In this document: piece by piece, positions 1 through 5,945 of the stretch
How positions within the stretch are numbered: position 1 is the first letter of the stretch
How the letters are laid out: each line of letters opens with the position of its first letter
NCBI GenBank assembly: GCA_965554225.1
Contig: CBEVZC010000126.1
Span: 1 to 8,515, forward strand
Direction: 5' to 3'
DNA: 8,515 nucleotides
Source: BMS3ABIN04 sp965554225
Lineage (GTDB): Bacteria > Bacteroidota > Ignavibacteria > Ignavibacteriales > Melioribacteraceae
Notes under the pieces: model-generated
Database searches by the model: none
What the model saw: the letters and a program-made list of their open reading frames with translations, nothing else
What the model was told of the DNA's origin: nothing
Position numbers and translations under genes: made by a program

Positions 1-36
1 TTTTACAGTAGCAAAGATATTTTTTCAAAATTTTAC

Positions 37-65
37 TTGCGCAGATTGTGATTTTTATGTATCTT
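37..65 (+). promoter_or_regulatory. Candidate promoter of the efflux operon
   Basis: TTGCGC at 37-42 and TATCTT at 60-65 are separated by 17 bp, matching a sigma70-type layout (3/6 and 4/6 to consensus). Extended to TATCTTAG (60-67), the downstream element is also one mismatch from the Bacteroidetes -7 consensus TAnnTTTG, with TTG 20 bp upstream. It lies about 60 bp before the first gene and directly abuts an inverted repeat, which supports its being a real regulated promoter. No transcription start is known, so this is pattern-based. Confidence 0.4.
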
Positions 66-85
66 AGTAAGTAAGTGATTACTAA
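64..85. promoter_or_regulatory. Inverted repeat, candidate repressor operator
   Basis: Perfect 7-bp arms TTAGTAA (64-70) and TTACTAA (79-85) flank an 8-bp spacer. A second, shorter dyad (AGTAA 70-74, TTACT 79-83) is nested inside. The site overlaps the end of the candidate -10 element and the expected transcription start, where a TetR- or MarR-type dimer would block transcription. Export operons of the HlyD/ABC-2/TolC kind are often controlled by TetR-family repressors, but no such regulator is encoded in this window, so the binding protein is inferred. Confidence 0.45.
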
Positions 86-126
86 TTTATTTAATATTTT
101 TTAATTAGCTCAATTTAGGAGTATCG

Positions 127-1029
127 ATGTTAAATAATAAATTATTACAAGTGTTTTCGATTATGCTTGTTGTTGCTTCAATAAGCTTACATGCTCAAGA
201 TTTTATTCGCGACAAATCTATAAGCAACATTCAGAAAACAACAATTCCCAAGGGTTCATTACTAATTAATGTTTTTGGCGAATATCCGACATTTCATAAA
301 ATTTACAATCCTAAAAGTAATGAAATGATTGATCTGCCCGACGCGGTTGTACGAACTGAAGCTTACTTAAATTCCGAGCTAGATTATGGCGTTTCAGAGG
401 ACATAAATGTGTTTCTTAACATTCCTTTTAAATGGATAAATCATTATTCACCTGATTTAATCCAAAAAAATAAAGGGTTCGGTGATATTGAAGTTGGTGG
501 ATATTTAAAATTGTTGGGAGATAACGTAAATAAATCAACTTTGGTTAGCCGTTTTTCCGTAGTTGCTCCGGTAGGCGAAAACAAAAATTTAGATAAAACA
601 GAATTTCCTCTCGGGGAAGGAGTTTGGCAGTTCGAAGGCGGATTAAGCGGCATGGTTTTCTTGGGAAATTGGAATTTGCTTTATGCGGCTGACTATATAT
701 TGAAAACAAAAAATGATGCACATGTAAACTTGGGAGATCAGATATTTGCTGCGGTATCATTAGAAAAAGATATGAATACTTCTTACGGCAATTTTACACT
801 GGAATCAGGTTTTAATGTGCTCAATCAATTCGAAAGCAGCTTAAATGGAATGAAAATTAATAGCAGCGATTCATTTGCTGCACAATGGTTCGGCGGGATA
901 GCGTTTTATTATCTGCCGGGATTAAGATTGAGTTTTAGCGTACCTGTTACATTTTATAAAAGAAAAGCTTGGTTTACGGACTATAGCGCAATTTTGAAAT
1001 TTGAATATTCTTTACATCTTAATAATTAA
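127..1029 (+). CDS. Predicted outer-membrane beta-barrel protein (phenol-degradation MetA/transporter-like)
   Basis: A 300-residue secreted protein. An N-terminal signal peptide (hydrophobic core about residues 6-20) probably ends at LHA|Q, residues 23/24. The mature part is rich in alternating hydrophobic/polar segments with aromatic residues, as in a beta-barrel of about 10-14 strands. The GFGD motif at 117-120, followed by a strand (IEVGGYLKLL), resembles the G-x-GD signature of the MetA-pathway/putative transporter family (PF13557-like). There is no cysteine, catalytic motif or internal hydrophobic helix. The start is supported by AGGAG at 117-121, 5 nt before ATG. It leads the operon, and its stop codon sits immediately before the Shine-Dalgarno of the adaptor gene. 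A role as an outer-membrane pore, solute channel or assembly partner is possible; the substrate cannot be read from sequence. Barrel location is fairly sure, exact family less so. Confidence 0.7.
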   Translation: MLNNKLLQVFSIMLVVASISLHAQDFIRDKSISNIQKTTIPKGSLLINVFGEYPTFHKIYNPKSNEMIDLPDAVVRTEAYLNSELDYGVSEDINVFLNIPFKWINHYSPDLIQKNKGFGDIEVGGYLKLLGDNVNKSTLVSRFSVVAPVGENKNLDKTEFPLGEGVWQFEGGLSGMVFLGNWNLLYAADYILKTKNDAHVNLGDQIFAAVSLEKDMNTSYGNFTLESGFNVLNQFESSLNGMKINSSDSFAAQWFGGIAFYYLPGLRLSFSVPVTFYKRKAWFTDYSAILKFEYSLHLNN

Positions 1030-1034
1030 GGAGG
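1028..1034 (+). promoter_or_regulatory. Ribosome binding site that fixes the adaptor start
   Basis: AAGGAGG directly follows, and partly overlaps, the stop codon of the upstream gene. It lies 5 nt before GTG at 1040 and 14 nt before ATG at 1049, so GTG 1040 is the best-spaced start. The longer reading from ATG 1001 would overlap the previous gene by 29 nt and add a hydrophobic extension ahead of the lipoprotein signal, so it is disfavoured. Confidence 0.7.
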
Positions 1035-1039
1035 ATGTG

Positions 1040-1840
1040 GTGAAAGTTATGAAATCCCAAATAAAATTTTTTCTGCCGGTGTTGTTGCTTTTTGCCGTTG
1101 CATGTTCGGAACATAATGAGAAAAAGACTAGCGATTTTTACGGATATATTGAATGCACTCAGTTAAATGTTACAACAAGAATGCCCGGGAAAATTACGGC
1201 TATTTATGCCGACGAAGGAGATTATGTTAAGGAAAATCAAGTGGTTGCGCAGCTTGATACAAGGGAAATGAAAGCACGCAGACAAGCTCTTGTTGCTAGA
1301 TTAAAAAATATAAAAGTAAACCTAAAACGTGTAACAAATCTTTATAACGCCGGCGCCGTTCCTAAGCAAAAACTGGATGAAGTTGAAACCGGTTATGAAA
1401 TTGTAGGAGATAATCTTGCCGCTCTCGACACAAAATTGGAAGATATGACCATTCGTTCGCCTATTAGCGGTGTTGTAAATGTTAGAGTTTTGGAAGTAGG
1501 ACAAATGATGCCCCCGGGAATGCCGGTCGTTATTGTAACCGATACTTCTGCCACATATGCGCGGTTCAGTATTCCGGAAACTTATCTCAGTCAAATTAAG
1601 CTTGGCGATAAAATTGATTTAAATATAGTTGGAAACGACTCGACTGTTGCGGGTAAAATAGTACAGTTAGTTCCTATGGCTGATTTTGCAACTCATACCC
1701 CGACTACAGCAAGTGATCAGCGGGATATCAGATCGTTTTCCGTAAGGGTTAAGGTTGATAATAAAAAAGGATTTTTCAAACCGGGCATGAACGTATACAT
1801 AACTTTAAATAATCCTAATCGTAAAGGAGATAAACAATGA
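1040..1840 (+). CDS. HlyD-family periplasmic adaptor lipoprotein of an efflux system
   Basis: A 266-residue membrane-fusion protein from the GTG start. Residues 1-21 form a lipoprotein signal with lipobox F-A-V-A-C (Cys22), so it is probably anchored to the periplasmic face of the inner membrane. The adaptor layout is complete. The first lipoyl-like half is at about 44-74 (PGKITAIYADEGDYVKENQ), followed by a short alpha-hairpin at about 75-135 containing NAGAVPKQKLDE. The second lipoyl half has the classic RSPISGVV motif at 139-146. A beta-barrel region follows, and the C-terminal part carries GFFKPGMNV (244-252), a hallmark of the family. It should bridge the permease and the TolC-type channel encoded just downstream. 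Its last codons overlap the permease start (ATGA, 1837-1840), implying translational coupling. The family is clear; the exported substrate is unknown. ATG 1049 is the alternative start. Confidence 0.9.
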   Translation: MKVMKSQIKFFLPVLLLFAVACSEHNEKKTSDFYGYIECTQLNVTTRMPGKITAIYADEGDYVKENQVVAQLDTREMKARRQALVARLKNIKVNLKRVTNLYNAGAVPKQKLDEVETGYEIVGDNLAALDTKLEDMTIRSPISGVVNVRVLEVGQMMPPGMPVVIVTDTSATYARFSIPETYLSQIKLGDKIDLNIVGNDSTVAGKIVQLVPMADFATHTPTTASDQRDIRSFSVRVKVDNKKGFFKPGMNVYITLNNPNRKGDKQ

Positions 1841-3045
1841 ACAAGATGAATCCTTTTCAACTGATTGGGTTCTTGGTTTTACGTACAATCTTGATTACTC
1901 TTGCGTTAGTCTTGTTCTTTAGCATGATGGCAGGCATGTATTATAAAAGTGAGCCGCGGGGTATTAGGACCGCAATTTGCGATTTAGATCATTCTCCTCT
2001 TAGCCGATCAATAATTTTTAATATAAATGCATCGGAAATGTATAGTGTTACGGATTATTCGAACGATTACAAAGGAATTCAAAAATTAGTTGATGATGGT
2101 AAAATAGATTTAGGAATTGTTATTCCTGAGAATTCATATAAAAATATTCTGAATAAAAGAAACGTAAATCTCTTAGCTGTAATTAATGGAACCGCAAACC
2201 CGATAGTTCCTAAATTATCACTCGGTACTCTTAAAATGATAGTGATGACGTTAAATATGCAGTACGGTATGCATATTCCTGTGGAAAGTTTGGGAGTAAT
2301 TCCAAACGTGCGGCATGCAAAAATGCCCTTGCTGTCCGTAAGTCGCCGCGTGTTTTACTCGCCCACAATGAATATGGAATCCTCAATGCTGCCGGCATTT
2401 ATGGGTTTGGCAATGCAAATAGTTTCCATGTTAATAATTTTACTAGCTCTAAAGGCAAATCAAAAGCAAATAACGGGATTAATTCCAAAGCTTAAATACG
2501 CACGTCAAATGCCCATTAAAGCAATTTTGTTGCCTGTTGTAACATCTTGGATTATGGTTAGCACGGCAATATCAACTGCGTTTTTTACTACAATGTATAT
2601 TTTCGGAATTTCAATTCCGCCGAACATTTGGGATACTGTTTTGATTATTTCCTTGCTGGTATTAGCCATGGAAAGTATTTCGATTTTTCTTTCCTTGAAT
2701 ATTAACAACGTAATTGTGCTGACGGCTTTAATTACTTTAATAGTATTACCGGCGTTTATGTATTCGGGATTTTTAGTGCCGTTGGAACAAATGGCGGGTT
2801 TCCCGCATTGGCTCGGTGGAATATTTCCCCTGCGTTATTATTTGAAAGCCCTGTATTTAGTGTTTAATCATCAAATGCCGTTGTCAAACGCAGCGTATTG
2901 GATTAACATTTTGCTTGAGTTTATCGGATTGTTTGCTTCTCTGATTATAATAACATTAATAATAGGAGCTTTTGAAAGAAGAGGATTTCGTTTACCAGAT
3001 AATCTTAAAAACAGAAAAGTAAATGCTGTTCCGGAGGAAAAGTAA
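1837..3045 (+). CDS. ABC-2-type transporter permease (YhhJ/YbhR-like, single subunit)
   Basis: A 402-residue inner-membrane protein with the ABC2_membrane_3 (PF12698-type) layout. One N-terminal transmembrane helix (about 9-33) is followed by a large periplasmic domain (about 36-180), then about five C-terminal helices (roughly 185-206, 229-256, 264-287, 291-315, 355-379). Family signatures include AICDLDHSPLSRSI (46-59), the D-G-K-I-D-L-G-I-VIP stretch (87-97) and YSGFLVPLEQM…P…FPLRYYLKALY near the fifth helix (309-340). No Walker A, Walker B or LSGGQ signature is present, so it is a permease half without its own ATPase. AAGGAGA at 1824-1830 serves the ATG, which overlaps the adaptor stop; the gene ends with a TAATG overlap into the TolC gene. 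It probably works as a homodimer with the adaptor and outer-membrane factor to export a small molecule, lipid or drug. Which ATPase, if any, energises it is unknown. Confidence 0.88.
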   Translation: MNKMNPFQLIGFLVLRTILITLALVLFFSMMAGMYYKSEPRGIRTAICDLDHSPLSRSIIFNINASEMYSVTDYSNDYKGIQKLVDDGKIDLGIVIPENSYKNILNKRNVNLLAVINGTANPIVPKLSLGTLKMIVMTLNMQYGMHIPVESLGVIPNVRHAKMPLLSVSRRVFYSPTMNMESSMLPAFMGLAMQIVSMLIILLALKANQKQITGLIPKLKYARQMPIKAILLPVVTSWIMVSTAISTAFFTTMYIFGISIPPNIWDTVLIISLLVLAMESISIFLSLNINNVIVLTALITLIVLPAFMYSGFLVPLEQMAGFPHWLGGIFPLRYYLKALYLVFNHQMPLSNAAYWINILLEFIGLFASLIIITLIIGAFERRGFRLPDNLKNRKVNAVPEEK

Positions 3046-4430
3046 TGAAAAATAAAACGATAATATATTCACTTATTCTGATTTTTATATTAAGTGCATT
3101 GAGCGTATCCGCTCAGCAAAAACATTACGTTCTAAAATTAAAAGATGCGATTCAAGTGGCATTGAGTAATAACCCGGCAGATAAGATTGCACAAAGTAAA
3201 ATAAAAGAAGCCGAAGGAAAAATTACTCAAGCTCACTCTTTGTATGTTCCTAAATTAGACCTTTTGGGAAAATATTTTTATACAAATAATTTGCCTAATT
3301 TTTTCCCTCAGCAAATGAAACAAGTCCCGGTAATGTCCGGAACAGGACCTATTCCCGGTGAGTTTGTTCCGCTCAGACCGTTGTCGCCGTTTCCATCTAA
3401 TAACAGAGATGTTTTAACAATGGATTTGAATCTGGTATATCCCTTGTACACCGGCGGAAAAATTACCAAAGCAAATAAAAATGCAAAAATTCTCAAATCG
3501 CTTTTTGAAAGCAATAGAAAACAAACCGACGCAGATATTGTTCATAAAGTAAAAAAAGCTTTTTACAATATCCTTTTCTTAAACGAGGTAATTGGTGTGA
3601 ATGAGAAAGTGATTAAGCAATTGGAAGAGCATTTGGAACTTGCTAAAAAGGCTTACAACGAGGGTGTGAGGTCTGAGTTTGAAGTAATTAGTTTTGAGGC
3701 AAAGATAGATGAGTTCAAAAGTAAACTGGTCGACCTCAAAGGCAAACTTCAAATAGCTACAACCGGACTAAAAAACTTATTAAATCTGCCTTTAACGGAT
3801 TCTTTAGAGTGCGATGGTAAGCTTAAGATTTCCGGTGAATTTAAAAATGCAAACGAGGCTGAACAGTTGGAGGAAGTGCTAAAGGAAAATCATCAATTAC
3901 AAATGCTGAAAAAGAAAGAAAATTTGTTTGGAAATTTAGCGGTAATTAATGAAGCCGGAAACAAACCTACACTATTTGCTTTTGCGAATTATCATGTCTA
4001 TCACGGTAAAGATTTTCCCCCTTATGACGACTCGTGGCGCAACGGCTGGGCTGCCGGTCTTGGTATTTCAATGAAAATATTCGACGGAAGTTTTACAAAA
4101 GGAAAAGTTCAAGAAGCAAAAGCAACTATTGAGGGAATAAAAAATACCGAAGAAGGATTGATGCTTAAACTAAGATTTCAGGTTAAATCGATAAATGAGA
4201 ATATAGCAAGTTTAAAGTCTCAAATAAGCGCATTTAACAATACTCTTAAAGTTGCGGAAAAAGGATATAATATTGCAAAGGTCAGTTACGAAAACGGTGT
4301 AATTACTAATGTTCAGTTAGACGATGCGCAGTTGAACGTATTGAGAAACGAAACAAGAATATTACTAATTAAAAAAGAATTATTAATAGAAAAATCAAAT
4401 TTGGATTTTATAAGAGGAATGATTAATTAA
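3045..4430 (+). CDS. TolC-family outer-membrane efflux protein
   Basis: A 461-residue outer-membrane factor that forms the trimeric exit duct of tripartite exporters. The signal peptide spans residues 1-23 with probable cleavage at VSA|QQ. Two outer-membrane efflux protein (OEP) repeats are visible. The first has YPLYTGGKITKANKNAK (132-148) followed by long helices with LAKKAYNEGVRSEFEVISFEAK (199-220). The second has IFDGSFTKGKVQEAKA (345-360) followed by AEKGYNIAKVSYENGVITNVQLDDAQ (404-429). These are the pseudo-duplicated strand/helix units expected of TolC. The length is normal for Bacteroidota-type members. A proline-rich insert (about 94-117) lies in the first strand region and may form an extracellular loop. 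GGAGG at 3033-3037 is 7 nt before ATG, and the start overlaps the permease stop by one base. Family confidence is high; the substrate is not readable. Confidence 0.92.
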   Translation: MKNKTIIYSLILIFILSALSVSAQQKHYVLKLKDAIQVALSNNPADKIAQSKIKEAEGKITQAHSLYVPKLDLLGKYFYTNNLPNFFPQQMKQVPVMSGTGPIPGEFVPLRPLSPFPSNNRDVLTMDLNLVYPLYTGGKITKANKNAKILKSLFESNRKQTDADIVHKVKKAFYNILFLNEVIGVNEKVIKQLEEHLELAKKAYNEGVRSEFEVISFEAKIDEFKSKLVDLKGKLQIATTGLKNLLNLPLTDSLECDGKLKISGEFKNANEAEQLEEVLKENHQLQMLKKKENLFGNLAVINEAGNKPTLFAFANYHVYHGKDFPPYDDSWRNGWAAGLGISMKIFDGSFTKGKVQEAKATIEGIKNTEEGLMLKLRFQVKSINENIASLKSQISAFNNTLKVAEKGYNIAKVSYENGVITNVQLDDAQLNVLRNETRILLIKKELLIEKSNLDFIRGMIN

Positions 4431-4453
4431 AGTTCTAAAAATAGGAGTAAAAA

Positions 4454-4825
4454 ATGGATATTAAAGAATTATTAAAAGCTATGGAAGAAGAACTTGGAAG
4501 TGAACCGGAAACTATGGTTTTGTTATCTAAGCTGGACGCAAAATCTGTTTTTGAGCATGCGGCAAATAAAAATTTTGCAATGAGCGGAGAATACATTCCG
4601 CCCAAATATAAATTACTCATGAGCATTGCAATATCGGCGGCATTGGGTTTTGAAAGCTGTATGGAAATTTATACTAAAGTTGCTAAAAAGAACGGTGTAA
4701 CGGTAGATGAAATTAGAGAAACTATTATGCTTGCACGTTTTGTTAAGGGCACTACGGTTTTAAATACGGCAACTAACGCTATGAAGCTGTTGTTAGAGGA
4801 TGATAATAATAAAGATTTAAAATAA
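4454..4825 (+). CDS. AhpD-like/carboxymuconolactone decarboxylase-fold protein with degenerate redox motif
   Basis: A 123-residue, all-helical cytoplasmic protein with no signal or membrane helix. It matches the CMD/AhpD family: conserved helices around KYKLLMSIAISAALGFESCMEIYTK (51-75), then AKKNGVTVDEIRETIMLARFVKG (77-99), the usual 'G(V/A)T.eEI.E.i..a' segment. In AhpD proteins the centre reads C-x-x-C-x-x-x-H. Here the aligned positions are Phe66, Cys69 and Tyr73, so the first redox cysteine and the histidine are both replaced. A thiol-disulfide or peroxidase-reductase role is therefore unlikely in the standard form, and decarboxylase activity cannot be assumed. AGGAG at 4443-4447 precedes ATG by 6 nt. 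The gap of 23 nt after the TolC gene and 23 nt before the stress protein gene places it in the efflux operon. Fold assignment is good; function is unknown. Confidence 0.8.
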   Translation: MDIKELLKAMEEELGSEPETMVLLSKLDAKSVFEHAANKNFAMSGEYIPPKYKLLMSIAISAALGFESCMEIYTKVAKKNGVTVDEIRETIMLARFVKGTTVLNTATNAMKLLLEDDNNKDLK

Positions 4826-4848
4826 TTTATATAAAAAATGAGAGTAAA

Positions 4849-5679
4849 ATGATACAAAGAATTTTAACTCCGCTTGATAATTCAAACTATACTAAAACCG
4901 CAATGAAATATACTTGCGAGATTGCAAAAAAAAGAAATGCAGAGGTTACGGGAATTGTTGTTTTGGACTACCCGGATATCGATAGAAAAATTGGACCTAT
5001 TGCTCCCGGCGGTATGGAATTAGCGGAAATGCTGGAGAAGAAAGAGTTACAAGAAGCACAAGCATATATTGATAAACTGGTAGATACTTTTTCAGGAATT
5101 TGTACCGAGCAAAACGTAAAGCATAGGGAGTTTGAATATCAGGGCAGACCGAGCGAAAGCGTCATTATGGAAAGCGCTTTTTATGATCTACTTGTTATTG
5201 GAATGAGAACATACTTCCACTTTGAAACCTCGAATAAACCCGGTAATTCGTTGGAAGAAATATTGGACCATACGATTACTCCTATTTTAGCCGTGCCCGA
5301 AGACTTTAAGAAGATTGAGAACGTTCTAATAGTCTGCGATTCAACACCGGCTTCAGCCAGAGCGCTGCAAAGATTTTCACACTTTGCAGAAAACAGCGGA
5401 TACAATATTACACTTCTGATGGAGCATAAAGAGGAAGAGTATGCGGAGTTTTACTTAAAAAGAGCAAAAGGATATTTAGGCGCTTATGGAATAGCCGATA
5501 TTAAAACAGAAAGAGTCTCTCGTTCGGTTAAAAATGTAATTGAAGAAAAATATATAGACAATGTTGATCTTATTGTTCTTGGTATGCACCAGCACAAATC
5601 GTTGAAAGAGTTTGTTGTAGGCAGCTTACCTCAGTATCTAATTAAGGAAAATAAAAAACCTCTGTTTATCGTTCAATAA
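4849..5679 (+). CDS. Tandem-domain universal stress protein (UspA family)
   Basis: A 276-residue cytoplasmic protein made of two Usp domains (about 1-150 and 157-276). Each opens with the beta-strand plus aspartate typical of the fold: RILTPLD (Asp10) and NVLIVCD (Asp164). Each closes with a strand-loop-strand nucleotide region. ATP-binding Usp domains carry G-x2-G-x9-G(S/T). In domain 1 this reads G118-M-R-T then G132-N-S, so the second Gly is lost and the spacing is off by one. In domain 2 it reads G245-M-H-Q then G258-S, with only the second Gly lost. Nucleotide binding is thus possible for domain 2 and doubtful for domain 1. The Shine-Dalgarno is weak (GAGAG, 4840-4844, 4 nt before ATG), so expression may depend on ribosomes arriving from the gene upstream. 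It is the last gene of the operon, before a hairpin terminator. Family is clear; the cellular partner is unknown. Confidence 0.88.
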   Translation: MIQRILTPLDNSNYTKTAMKYTCEIAKKRNAEVTGIVVLDYPDIDRKIGPIAPGGMELAEMLEKKELQEAQAYIDKLVDTFSGICTEQNVKHREFEYQGRPSESVIMESAFYDLLVIGMRTYFHFETSNKPGNSLEEILDHTITPILAVPEDFKKIENVLIVCDSTPASARALQRFSHFAENSGYNITLLMEHKEEEYAEFYLKRAKGYLGAYGIADIKTERVSRSVKNVIEEKYIDNVDLIVLGMHQHKSLKEFVVGSLPQYLIKENKKPLFIVQ

Positions 5680-5707
5680 CATTGATAAACCCTTTCTTAA
5701 TCTTTGT

Positions 5708-5744
5708 GAAACCCGGATTGATTATGGTCCGGGTCTCTTTATTA
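5708..5744 (+). terminator. Probable Rho-independent terminator of the efflux operon
   Basis: ACCCGGA (5711-5717) pairs perfectly with TCCGGGT (5728-5734) around a 10-nt loop. Beyond one mismatch the stem gains two more pairs (GA 5708-5709 with TC 5736-5737). A T-rich tail (TCTTTATT) follows. The GC-rich stem stands out in AT-rich surroundings and sits 28 nt after the stress protein stop. The U tract is interrupted, so termination may be partial. Confidence 0.7.
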
Positions 5745-5812
5745 ATTCTACAATAAAATTTTTTATAATTACAAAATCTTCTTTTTCCTTTCACATTTAT
5801 TTCCTGCAAAGG

Positions 5813-5840
5813 TTGACTTAGCAGTTTGTGCGTATATATT
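5813..5840 (+). promoter_or_regulatory. Sigma70-like promoter for the two-component operon
   Basis: TTGACT (5813-5818, 5/6 to TTGACA) and TATATT (5835-5840, 5/6 to TATAAT) are spaced by 16 bp. This is the best hexamer pair in the 266-nt gene-free stretch 5680-5945. Transcription would begin near 5847, giving a leader of about 100 nt that contains the TTAAG repeats. Outside this promoter, the repeats and the terminator, I see no conserved structure in the stretch. Confidence 0.5.
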
Positions 5841-5867
5841 ATTTTATTCAGGGCTATCCAATTATCC

Positions 5868-5893
5868 TTAAAAAAAATTAAGAAAACCTTAAG
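5868..5893 (+). promoter_or_regulatory. TTAAG direct repeats, candidate OmpR/PhoB-class binding site
   Basis: TTAAG occurs at 5878-5882 and 5889-5893, exactly 11 bp start to start, and a related TTAAA sits 10 bp further upstream at 5868-5872. Tandem half-sites with an 11-bp period are the standard target of winged-helix OmpR-family regulators; the PmrA box (CTTAAG-N5-CTTAAG) is almost the same pattern. The array lies 52 bp before the response regulator start, so autoregulation is the simplest reading. It falls downstream of the candidate TTGACT promoter, so it would either repress that promoter or activate a second, closer one. Confidence 0.4.
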
Positions 5894-5945
5894 TTGTATG
5901 TAACAAATTAAATTATTTAGTTGGCATTAACTATTCTCAACGATT

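Noticed and set aside
12..19. Minus-strand TATCTTTG, a perfect TAnnTTTG match, as a promoter for a divergent gene to the left
   Set aside because: No TTTG is found at the expected distance upstream on that strand, and a 4-base-specified motif is common in AT-rich DNA; it would need the sequence left of the window.
444..760. Minus-strand open frames inside the outer-membrane protein gene
   Set aside because: They are short, lie wholly within a convincing + strand gene, and have no recognisable protein features or ribosome sites.
1001..1039. Upstream extension of the adaptor gene from ATG 1001
   Set aside because: It overlaps the previous gene by 29 nt, has no ribosome site of its own, and would put an extra segment before a well-formed lipoprotein signal; AAGGAGG at 1028-1034 points to GTG 1040.
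5764..5769. Perfect TATAAT hexamer in the spacer before the two-component genes
   Set aside because: No acceptable -35 element lies 15-19 bp upstream, and such hexamers arise by chance in AT-rich spacers; the TTGACT/TATATT pair is better.
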